NCBI GenBank assembly: GCA_037903475.1
Contig: JBAJFG010000626.1
Coordinates: 62,001-126,000 of the forward strand
Direction: 5' to 3'
Length of the DNA: 64,000 nucleotides
From: Ancylostoma caninum
Taxonomy: Eukaryota > Nematoda > Chromadorea > Rhabditida > Ancylostomatidae
This document shows positions 56,601-64,000 of the stretch, piece by piece. The notes below the pieces were generated by a model. It did no database searches. It saw only the letters and a list, made by a program, of their open reading frames with translations, and was not told where the DNA came from. The stretch's first letter is position 1. Each line of letters starts with the position of its first letter. The position numbers and the translations under genes were made by a program.

Positions 56601-59600
56601 AGCGCTTCTTGGTCAGTAACGTGGTAGTTGCGTTCCGCCGACGTAAATGGTTTGGAAGCGAAAAATAGAGGGTGTAAAAATCCATCATCCCCTTCCTGAG
56701 CTAAAACAGCCCCAACACCAATTTTACTGGCGTCCGTATAAATTATAAACGGTCTAGTTCCATTCCTAGCCTTTTCAATGTTTGGCTGCCCCAAAACCGG
56801 AGCTTTGACGAGGGCTTCTTTCAGATCCTCGAAAGCCTTGTCGTGCTCGTGGGACCACGAAAACTTGACATTGCTGCTAGTGAGCGCATGAAGTGGCTTA
56901 GCAATTTGTGCAAACCTTAGTGCAAATTTGCGGTAATAACCAGCCATCCCCAGGAAAGTCCTCAACTGGGCGATATTTCCTGGCTTTGGGTAATTTTTTA
57001 TGTTGGCAACCTTTTCCGGGTCCGTTTTTATGCCCTCTTTGTCTACCACATGTCCAAGAAATTCCAAACTGGATTCCATGAGTCGGCATTTTTGAGGTTT
57101 TACCTTCAAATTAGCGCGCTGGAATGATTCTAGTACTTTAGCAAGCACTTCCAGATGCCTTTCCTCACTTTCCGTGGCTACGAGGATGTCGTCAATATAA
57201 ACTGAGACTTCTGGGCCCTTGAGATCACCAAGAACCCGATCCATTAGCCTTTGGAACGCTGATGGAGCATTGGTGAGGCCAAACGGCAGCACGTTAAACT
57301 CAAATTGACCCGCTGTTGTGGTAAAAGCGCTTATTTCTTTCGCTTCATCCGTTAGAGGGACTTGCCAGTACCCACTGGCTAAATCAAGCGACGAAAACCA
57401 CCGCTTCCCTTGGAGATTTTGCAAGGTTACATCTATCGGGGGGAGGGGATAACAGTCTTTCTTTGTTATTTTATTCACCTCACGATAATCAACGCATAGC
57501 CGCGTTGTGCCATCCTTTTTAGCTACCAAAACTATTGGGGAAGCCCAAGGAGATTGGCTGTCCTTGATTATCTGGCGATCTTTGAGATCAGTTAGCATAT
57601 TTTCCACTTGATCTCTGATCCCATATGGAACTGGCCTAGTTTTCTGGCGTATTGGCGGGTGTCCCTGCACATCTATATCATGCTCTAATAGCTGAGTATG
57701 CTCAAGTTCGAGATCAGTGATAGCAAAAGTTGCGTGAAACTTTTTCACTACCTCAGAAAGCTGCTTTGGGAATTTCCCCAGTTTGCGATTTCCTTCTAGC
57801 ATGTTTATCAAAACTTTGAGCCGTTTTGATTTGGGTAACAGAACATGTTTTTCCATGTCTAACATGCTAGATGACGCAACCGTCTCTCTTGGATCCAGGA
57901 CAAGGTCGTCGGACCATTCCCCGAGGGCATCACCTTCATTTACCACCCAGGTTTGATTGCCTCGGTTCGCTACCGAAATTTCCGCGCATCCTTGTTCCGT
58001 CAAGCATGCCGCTGATGAAATGCGTGGATCTTTAGAGCAAAATAATCGCTCATTGGTTTTGCCAGCACCGTTAATTTCGATTACCGCAGCAGCTCCTGGT
58101 GGAATTACTACCCTTTTCGCGACTTTTGCTTCGTCCGGCAAATTTTGCGCATTTTTGGGTGGTTCAGGATCCTTGGGATTTAATTCCAAATCTCCAAAAT
58201 GAAGTTTTATTCCTAATGCACTCAAAACGTTGGTTCCTAATAAGAGTACCTCGTCTTTGCCCTTTTGAACGTGCATATTTATTCGAGCTTTACCAGCTTT
58301 TTGGACGCTTACTTCCGCGTTGATTATTGCCAAAAATTCCATTTGGTTCCCAGATGCATCAAAAACTCTGTGCTCACTACCGTTTCCAATCATTTCCACG
58401 TTTTGATCGATATCAAAACCGTTCTTTTTAGCCATTTTCAAAAGCGAAGCTGGCACTATTGAAATTACCGAACCGGTATCCACTAATGCTTTTACTTCCA
58501 GACCGAAAATTTTGGCTTGGCATAAGGTTGGTTTACCCACGGTAGGGACATTCGTGCCCGCAAATGGTTCTCCGGTGCGTACCACACCACACCATTCTTC
58601 CACAAATGTCGATAAGGATTTATCGGTAACGCGCTTTGGAGCTAAGCTTTCATCTTTGGATTTCTTTTGTATTGACTGTCGCGTTTCTCCGCGATAGCCC
58701 TTAGAATCCTTCGCTCGAGGGAATCTCTTAGCATAGTTACCACTACTGCCACCACTGAAGCACTTTTCGTTGCTTCGGTCCTCGAGGTTAGGTATGGTAG
58801 CTCGTTCCGCCCCCATATTTGGTGATTTTGTTTTGTTTTTAAGAGAATTGAACTTTTGTTTTTGTTCGGACCTCTCAAAATGCATTGCTCTAGTTTTCTC
58901 TAGCCTTAAAGCTACCTTTTTGACTGCTTCATAGACCCTCCCTTCGGGTGAGTCCAAAGCTGATAGCATGTGGTAGGAATCCCTCCAATTTTGAAGGCAA
59001 GAATAGAGCTTGGAGCCGAGGTGGAAATCCCACTCCTCGCTAGGGTGGATTTTCCTGGAAATGTTTTCCATGCGGCAGCAAAAATCGGCTACTGACTCAT
59101 CGCTTTGCTTCACAAGGGTGTCCCACTCTTGTATAGTTTTGAGCCTTTCGCAAGGGTTTCTTCGGGCCTCTTTAAGCGCTTTGACTATCCCATCAAAACT
59201 ACCTTTCTTTATCCCTATCGGTAAGCTTTTGTAGAGGGATCGTGCCGATCCCTCCAAGTGGTTCACCAAAATATCGCGCCTATCACTTTTTGACCAGACG
59301 CTTGGCGGGTATTTCACTTCCAAAGCCCGGAGGAAATCGCTAAGGGAGTTTTTACCATCATATTTAGTTAGAGCAGCGACACTTTGCGCTTTGAAAACCT
59401 CTTTAAATATGTTAAACATCCCACTCATAGCGTTAGAAACACTCGTAATTTCTGAGCCCGACCCTCTACCGGCAGAACTTTGGACAATTGAGACAGACTC
59501 ACCGATCGTCGACGCGCTGGAAGACGGCGGAGAGGATGGACGCGACCGTCCGCTGGAGGTTGACCTCTGGCGCCTGCGTCTGCCATCGCTCACGTCGCGA

Positions 59601-60292
59601 GATTCTTGCCGGGAGTTCTGAAGATGAGTATTTTTGCCATTATCTAGCATCATAAGCTGTTCTCGAACAGCTGACCAATTTACATCTAAATTGGACTCAC
59701 CTCGTGATTGTTGGGCGTCTGCCGATTGCTCCTGCCGAGCTGGCACTGGGCCCATGGTGTTGGCGATCTTCGCCACCAGGTCGTTCACGTCGTCCTGTAA
59801 TCGGTTATTTAGATTTTTAAGACTTTCAATTGCCTTTTCGCGCTCATTGAGACTAGCCTTGAGCTGCTCTATTTCCCGCGCTTTGTTTCTAAAAACCGTA
59901 GGAACCTCTGGAACTTCACAGCCAATCTCATTCGCCAAATTCTGGATGAGATTGCTGTTCCGGCTTGAAATCGGCAAAATAGTGCGTAGTTCGGCTGTTG
60001 ACATATTCAATTCACCCAAAATTAAATGCTGCGAGGATTCCCTCGCTTTTTGCCTAGCCACGTCTACAGCTCCTTGGACTGCCGCTAAGATATTTTGCCG
60101 TTTCTGCGCCGAAAGTTGCCTAATTTGGTCATCTAGAATATCCTCTAGACGACTTAGGATATTTCGCAAGGCTATGCTCAATTGAGGGTCGATTCCACTT
60201 ACCTCAATGCGATCCTGAGCCGCTTGCTGCTCCAGTGCCACAATATCCATTGGGCTGCTCTCCGAACCGGACTGCTGACTGGAGGTAGACAT
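53642..60292 (-). CDS. Gag-Pol polyprotein of the intact Ty3/Gypsy element, 2216 aa
   Basis: Domains in order (approximate residues): coiled-coil N-terminus 1-190; capsid-like Gag 270-460; a decayed zinc knuckle near 507 (CFSGGSSGNYAKRFP); protease with LVDTGS near 604; reverse transcriptase 840-1080 with PSAFQRLMD and VYIDDI at 1032; RNase H from IIYTDASKIGVG near 1185; integrase H-H-C-C 1395-1445 (HFHARKM through CKECQICF); a D-D-E core with GIDLLEMG near 1467, LSDRGTEFEN near 1530 and ENGVTERANG near 1563; GPY/F domain (WEGPYRVIEA) near 1700; an AT-hook-like KKGRPRKAEL near 1760. An unrecognised domain of about 450 residues then ends in an RG/His-rich tail. Gag and Pol share one frame, with no shift signal needed. 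All catalytic residues expected are visible. Confidence 0.93.
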   Translation of the reverse strand: MSTSSQQSGSESSPMDIVALEQQAAQDRIEVSGIDPQLSIALRNILSRLEDILDDQIRQLSAQKRQNILAAVQGAVDVARQKARESSQHLILGELNMSTAELRTILPISSRNSNLIQNLANEIGCEVPEVPTVFRNKAREIEQLKASLNEREKAIESLKNLNNRLQDDVNDLVAKIANTMGPVPARQEQSADAQQSRGESNLDVNWSAVREQLMMLDNGKNTHLQNSRQESRDVSDGRRRRQRSTSSGRSRPSSPPSSSASTIGESVSIVQSSAGRGSGSEITSVSNAMSGMFNIFKEVFKAQSVAALTKYDGKNSLSDFLRALEVKYPPSVWSKSDRRDILVNHLEGSARSLYKSLPIGIKKGSFDGIVKALKEARRNPCERLKTIQEWDTLVKQSDESVADFCCRMENISRKIHPSEEWDFHLGSKLYSCLQNWRDSYHMLSALDSPEGRVYEAVKKVALRLEKTRAMHFERSEQKQKFNSLKNKTKSPNMGAERATIPNLEDRSNEKCFSGGSSGNYAKRFPRAKDSKGYRGETRQSIQKKSKDESLAPKRVTDKSLSTFVEEWCGVVRTGEPFAGTNVPTVGKPTLCQAKIFGLEVKALVDTGSVISIVPASLLKMAKKNGFDIDQNVEMIGNGSEHRVFDASGNQMEFLAIINAEVSVQKAGKARINMHVQKGKDEVLLLGTNVLSALGIKLHFGDLELNPKDPEPPKNAQNLPDEAKVAKRVVIPPGAAAVIEINGAGKTNERLFCSKDPRISSAACLTEQGCAEISVANRGNQTWVVNEGDALGEWSDDLVLDPRETVASSSMLDMEKHVLLPKSKRLKVLINMLEGNRKLGKFPKQLSEVVKKFHATFAITDLELEHTQLLEHDIDVQGHPPIRQKTRPVPYGIRDQVENMLTDLKDRQIIKDSQSPWASPIVLVAKKDGTTRLCVDYREVNKITKKDCYPLPPIDVTLQNLQGKRWFSSLDLASGYWQVPLTDEAKEISAFTTTAGQFEFNVLPFGLTNAPSAFQRLMDRVLGDLKGPEVSVYIDDILVATESEERHLEVLAKVLESFQRANLKVKPQKCRLMESSLEFLGHVVDKEGIKTDPEKVANIKNYPKPGNIAQLRTFLGMAGYYRKFALRFAQIAKPLHALTSSNVKFSWSHEHDKAFEDLKEALVKAPVLGQPNIEKARNGTRPFIIYTDASKIGVGAVLAQEGDDGFLHPLFFASKPFTSAERNYHVTDQEALALIYSLKKFHYFIFGIHTIVRTDHAALTSLFKRTHVSPRVLRWALEVQRYDLNIEHVKGAANCVADALSRGPVESQRCDTPFRAADEKVVCAIQASDWLNELREDPDFETVVKAVENQCEEEVRLPKYNRRLSSIDFTIDSGQLKLLAEDGSLIPVVPRSRRHELFVEAHQGPMGGHFHARKMFQQLKTVAFWPGMYQDLVKWCKECQICFLANSQKRNVPPLKPILATKPFELVGIDLLEMGMTTRGNRYIVTIIDHFTKYLGAYPIPDKRAETVAEALFSNWICGCGRWSSSILSDRGTEFENEIMKSLCNFMGIQQKFTKGYCPRENGVTERANGTIARILRKKTVVPAEWDRILPTVVYAYNAAPHKATGESPHFLLYGHDPKYPSEIIPSQDLSPYTMDYDRYKTDILCGLKLAREFINEHSEEYRDSMKRAYDKEWKTLKSEKFHVGDRVYVKIPAEKGRSRHPKLVTPWEGPYRVIEASSNSATVTLIGENKPPMEIPFDHLLKIPPQIDDAPVRGKTSRGKKGRPRKAELKVNRICVKTYPALNHSCFRTTFSSTSDVHHVDWRCPGKLMYQGVEVECSAAVPLQDVIPNAPFGALTFSSPFELSRIFAVLSQSHIPDSWRTARLLDRNYDVITPTGLGLAWSFYQQHCIHMTLTTVAEAGLVAAEHPPRNSRDPINLGNVADKAREFLKNNPWTNSSWKLLKPRKSLILLPAGFENVVKCLESDTQKVLLMRKPEDVQPEWFTEDYSAIVVFSTAEFAGTTRWREAWTLLMQAVAKGSELIALSGPQNGDDWGRSVDLMRDLFEETIAQRPTLASRMRCFLPLRSQQEMQGVGFRALADKSSEQLKVLTQSAAKRFWTATMVQHSAFLQLSPFRRTPEVRVSDGSAKEPTRRNEKGRTPQNNHTHRPYKPNFKNQHHRGRGAPRSTTSRNPLLERPLQMIGNRMFKLVPVGAARGSKPHGRGGRPHHGWRGPRQFH

Positions 60293-60357
60293 CTCAAAAT
60301 TTGATTTCTGTAAATCACAGATTAGTCAATCCGACTCTTTGCCTGGCTCGGCTCTCA

Positions 60358-60732
60358 TGTAATATCCCACCTAACCGGGGGATGTGAGTGATGTCTAGTG
60401 GTATCTAAGCGGTTTCTGCTTAGAGAAGGATTGAGGGTGTGTGAGAGAGAGAAATGAGATCTTAAGATTTATTAAACCAACAAGTTTAACAGTCGATTGT
60501 GAAGAAGAAGAAGAATATTTACAAGTCAACGGGATATTTATACAAGATATTGTGGGGGCGTGGCATTGGTCTCAGCCAGGTGCATATCCCCAGGATACAT
60601 GGCATATCCGCGCCAGATTTATCTAGGGCAAAGGCGCGGATGGCTAGAGTGTGCTCGATCAAAGAGCAGGATAATGATCAGAAATCACAAATCAAATGCA
60701 TTTATTAGTAATAAATGCATACATATACTACA
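60358..60732 (-). repeat. 5' LTR of the intact element
   Basis: The same 375 bases as the 3' LTR. All three short frames over the two copies translate identically across the shared part, which supports near-identity. Confidence 0.9.
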
Positions 60733-61113
60733 TGTGGAAGGAAGTGGTGATGTGTGTGATATGAAGTGGTGATTTAAACTGAGCACTCTTCTCCTCAACA
60801 TTTTGCTGTGAAAGCTATTCGCGCACTCTCCGTACCAGGTGGAATCAGAGACACAAACAAAATGGTAAATTTTCAAAAATTTTATTTTTTGAATCTCCGG
60901 AATAACGCAAGCGTCGGAACTTTCCTGTGGTTACCTGAATGCCTGTTAGTAGCACAAATAGGAGGCGAAGCGGTGCTCTGGCTCGGGGTTCATTTTTTTT
61001 TCAGAGTTTACCTAGCCCAGAGATAAATAAATGTTATACAGCGGAAAGAAAGAGTAGTTCGACCCTCATTATATCCTCAAATTTCGTCTGAATAGCTCAA
61101 TCCTCAGTTGACG
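60733..61113. other. Interval after the intact element, possible exon
   Basis: TGTG at 60733-60736 is the right target duplication. The frame KAIRALSVPGGIRDTNKM (60808-60861) ends at a GTAAAT donor and may be an exon. It is not identified. Confidence 0.25.
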
Positions 61114-61228
61114 TATGGTCTGTTAGCTCACAGAAGGCAGCTGATCAGACTTTTGCCGCAATTGAGACCGTACTGTAATTGAGGCCAAAGTTGCATCAGC
61201 GACCCTTTGTGAGCCAACAGACTGTACA
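61114..61228. mobile_element. Short palindromic MITE (GTCTGTTGGCTCACA ends)
   Basis: Left GTCTGTTAGCTCACAGAAGG, right its inverse with mismatches, and TA at both outer edges. Related to 46748-46978. Confidence 0.65.
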
Positions 61229-61318
61229 GTAAAAAATTTTTGCCTCCAGCAGTGCAATTGATCGTATCTTTTTGATCGCTACTGTACGTGGTTGTATGTA
61301 ACCAGGGAGGGTTTTTAG

Positions 61319-62583
61319 CGACACCACCTGTACCATGTGTTTCGCTGGTGATCTGGCCAATTTTCGTGCTCTTTACAAAGCTGACGTGCACTCGGCTGGA
61401 ATTGTTGATGTAGGTACCTCTGACAGAGGCTCTGATCAGGATTCCATTGGGTTAGTCCTTTCCTATTTTTTTTTCACCAGAATTGGCTGGCAGACAGTAG
61501 TGGTGCACCTGTCCTCAGTCCTGATAATCTCCTGGCTCTGCGGTTGACACCAGCAAATTTTTGTTATGGAAATATCTCCATCTCTATTATCTTTGCAATT
61601 AAACGTGATTTTCAAAATTATTGTGATTCCTATCCTATGCGCTGATTTTGTGTCACCCGCCTGTTGATCGCGTCTGAGAGTTTCACGGAGACGAGTAAGG
61701 ACATAATATAGAGCATTTTCGCCATAAGCTGCCAGTTTATGATGCTCGACGCGTTTGGGAAGACCACCTTATAAGGCTGGAAAGTGATCGGTGATAGCGT
61801 ATCACGGAATTTACCTGCGAGTGTGACGTGTAGCCAATTTGTTGCATTCCCTCACAAAGGAGAGCTCTCGGCATCTGAATCACCAGTTTGTTCTCATCCT
61901 TCTAGTCCTTAATTCATTTGAAAATGGTGATGTAGCTTTGAAACAGTGGAACCAATTCACGAGAAAAAATGCAAGAGAATCATATTCAAATGTGATTATC
62001 TATGATGCAGTGGGTGTTTCGATGTAGGGAACCTGCTGGTATTAGTATTCAATCCCAGAAGAGCTGGGACGCTCGGAATGCTGAATTTGGGGGAGAGGGG
62101 GGGGGGGGTGATCATGTTTTCCAAGCATTCATACCGTTTTTTTTTTTGTTAGAAATTTCCGACCATGACGGAAATCTTTTAGAGCTTCCACAAGTACAAT
62201 AAATGTTGTAGGCGACACATCTCCTGACTTCGAACTTGAAGGTTTGTGTTCATGATTGAATTGGGTAGGGACTGAAATAGCTAATTGAGATGTTGTCGAA
62301 TATTCAGATGGTTCAATAACTGCTGATCTTTCATTCAACATTATCAATCAAATATTTTACAGAATCTCGCAGAGGATTTGTGCTAACCTATCGGGTTGTG
62401 AAGACGGTTCCAGAAACTTCGCCCCCTCGTGAAAAAAGTGAGGAGCATTTCATCGTCCAGCCATCTTCATTTCATGATTTTTCCAAGATCATCTTCGTTT
62501 TAGTAACAGTGGACCTCACTACAGCAATATCTCGTTTGTTGCGGGATCCATCGCTGCTGCCCATCGACAAGACACGTATTTGA
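61319..62583 (+). CDS. Candidate multi-exon gene, possibly secreted with a CUB-like segment
   Basis: Coding-like segments in order: DTTCTMCFAGDLANFRALYK (61320-61455), NWLADSSGAPVLSPDNLLAL (61481 onward, after TTTCACCAG), GELSASESPVCSHPSSP (about 61860), and ESRRGFVLTYRVVKTVPE (after TTTTACAG at 62360, running to the stop near 62583). The RGF-LTY-V pattern resembles the last strand of a CUB domain. Exon joins were not proven and the start was not found. Other readings are possible. Confidence 0.3.
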
Positions 62584-62667
62584 ACTTGTCCTTGCTCGAG
62601 TTAGTGTTCACATCCCGAGTTTTAGTTACTTGCTGCGGGTAGGTTTTGCTAGGTAGGCTCATATGTA

Positions 62668-62854
62668 CAGGGAACTCTAAATGTACGCAGACAAAGGGCG
62701 TGGCCACGGCGCGGCTGTCTTGGACAGAAACACGGGAGCTCTGCATGCTGGCTCTGGTTTCTCTGCTTCTGCGACATGTAGAGTGCCCATGTCTCTGCCC
62801 AACAGAGCCGCGCCGTGGCCACGCCCCTTGTTTGCATACATTTGCAGTTCCCTG
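62668..62854. mobile_element. TA-flanked MITE (CAGGGAACTC ends), copy 2
   Basis: The arms CAGGGAACTCTAAATGTACG and the inverse at the right end pair over about 50 bases, including GGGCGTGGCCACGGCGCGGC. TA lies directly outside both ends (62666-62667, 62855-62856). Confidence 0.85.
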
Positions 62855-62859
62855 TATCT

Positions 62860-63713
62860 GCTGGATGGTCAGGCACAGTTTGAGCGTTATCCACGTCGTA
62901 AATCACAGTGGAGTGACTTTTTCCACATTTTCTTTGTATCTCCCTTTATAAGGCTATTTAGAAACAACACATCGCTTTTCAATTGATGTCGCAAAGTCCT
63001 CCGTCTGTTTAGTGTGTAGTGTCGCTGTTTTCATCTTATCGTAGAGTTGTGTTTTCATCTTATCGTAGAGTTGTGCTCAGCAGAATAGTTAAGGCGATTT
63101 AAACTAGGTGCGTGTGTAAGTCGCACGTCAGACGCTCGCATCTGTTTGCGGAAGATTTTCAATGGGGACCGGTCAACGCAGTATGTAGATTTTCAATGAA
63201 AAGATCGCGCAACCGCCGCGAGAACGTGAACGTCCCATCTGCGTCAGCGATGCGACTGTCCGTGTCCTTCATCATGTAAACTAGGGATCCGTTATCCGCA
63301 CCGTTATCGGGCTTTTGGCGCCGAAAATAGTGCCTTCATTTCGCACATTGTCACCAGAGGAGAGCCTCCATTCTAAGAAGTATCACTTGCTTTGGCGCGT
63401 TTTATTAGGTGCGTGCAAAAGTTCCGGGGCAGTTGGTGGTATTTCACCGTTCGACATCGTTTTGCTTCTTGCGTTTGGGATATCCTGCAACGGTTTTCAA
63501 GTATTCTGGTAGCCTGAAACATCTGCTACCTAGACCACTTTTGGCTCGGGTCTAGGTCAGCTCGTTGCTCTGTTTTGGGTGTAAAACCAATGCTATGAGC
63601 TATGCAATAATCTGGTAGATTTCGCTTTATGAAATCAAATTTAGATGATCAACAAGAAAAGCAACTCATAGCATCAGTAATGCGTTTGTAGAGAGTATGT
63701 TCTCTAGAACGCC
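62860..63713. other. Interval without a gene; mariner-type terminus near 63403
   Basis: TTAGGTGCGTGCAAAAGTTC at about 63403 resembles the left end of a mariner-type element, and a weaker GGTGCGTGTGTAAGTCGCAC is near 63111. No inverted partner lies inside the window. Two copies of TTTTCATCTTATCGTAGAGTTGTG are tandem near 63030-63075. Confidence 0.4.
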
Positions 63714-63895
63714 ATGTGCTTGAGGGTTCCTTGGAATTGTGAGCCTGAGGAGATGAGAGCCTGGAAAATGCTTCACAAGAGATTTGATCATCGCAAACGC
63801 GCCAGGAAAGAGCAGGTTGAACCAGACCTTGTGCAGACTGCGCAAGACATCACGGGGAATTTAGTCAACAATGTCTCGTCACTTGAAGAAAATCG
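63714..63895 (+). CDS. Candidate first exon of an unidentified gene, cut by the window end
   Basis: From the ATG at 63714 the frame encodes a charged helical stretch (EPEEMRAWKMLHKRFDHRKR, then DITGNLVNNVSSLEENR). It ends at a strong CG|GTAAGA donor (63895/63896). No family is recognised. Later exons would lie beyond the window. Confidence 0.4.
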
Positions 63896-64000
63896 GTAAG
63901 AAGGGGAAGGTGGGTAGATGGATTTCGCGTGAGTTGAGCGAAGAGCACCAACGTCCACACTGGCAAGTCTGCAGATATTCGACCTTCAGATTTTCTAACA

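Larger units (their letters stand above)
53226..60732 (-). mobile_element. Intact-looking Ty3/Gypsy retrotransposon on the minus strand
   Basis: Direct LTRs of 375 bp (53226-53600, 60358-60732) whose sequences look identical where compared. TGTG lies on both outer sides. One uninterrupted Gag-Pol frame fills the interior. Identical LTRs and an open frame point to a recent insertion. The sequence after the 5' LTR on the minus strand is TGAGAGCCGAGCCAGG, which is not a classic TGG-type primer-binding site. The usual purine tract before the 3' LTR is also poor (GGGAGGCCCCCC). Confidence 0.92.

Overview
The window looks like nuclear DNA of a nematode, most likely a clade V strongylid such as a hookworm. 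This is an inference. The evidence is compact exons with short TTTCAG-type acceptors, start codons that sit directly on acceptor-like sites (as in spliced-leader trans-splicing), proteins closest to Caenorhabditis-type orthologues, and a very dense load of TIR/foldback elements, mariner relics, a tRNA-derived SINE, Penelope-type remnants and Ty3/Gypsy elements. No rRNA, tRNA, operator or CRISPR array was found. Coordinates were counted by eye and may be off by a base or two.

Host genes: (1) 206-2684 (+), the 3' part of a MAP-kinase phosphatase of the VHP-1/DUSP8-16 type. (2) 13617-14569 (+), a small candidate secreted or membrane protein. (3) 35694-38928 (+), an OTU deubiquitinase of the OTUD6 type whose second intron is packed with transposons. 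(4) 40387-41794 (-), an apparently complete CFAP20, head-to-head with (5) a possible TIMMDC1-like fragment at 41923-42367 (+). (6) 45700-52496 (+), a Maelstrom-like gene (HMG box plus MAEL domain) with large repeat-filled introns. (7) 61319-62583 (+) and 63714-63895 (+), unresolved candidate exons.

The middle of the window (14688-33447) is a nested retrotransposon. An outer minus-strand LTR element (5' LTR 33168-33447, 3' LTR 14688-14966, flanking TGAC on both sides) is split by an inner plus-strand Ty3/Gypsy element (LTRs 19071-19715 and 30859-31115, flanking GATG on both sides). Both carry the same primer-binding site, which begins TGGAGGTCCCGGG. The inner element has an unusual order: gag, then an envelope-like glycoprotein with a signal peptide, furin-like site and membrane anchor, then protease, reverse transcriptase, RNase H and integrase. 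It also carries a spliced antisense coiled-coil gene in its 3-kb leader. Its pol is broken by several frameshifts and stops.

A third element, 53226-60732 (-), has LTRs of equal length that look identical, a TGTG target duplication and one intact 2216-codon Gag-Pol frame. It looks young. Its Gag zinc knuckle is reduced to a single Cys, and it has an unrecognised C-terminal domain of about 450 residues after integrase that ends in an RG/His-rich tail.

Most remaining sequence is MITE and foldback families: TTAA-flanked, TA-flanked, TAA-flanked, hAT-type with 8-bp duplications, and GC-rich foldbacks. Several are nested in one another.
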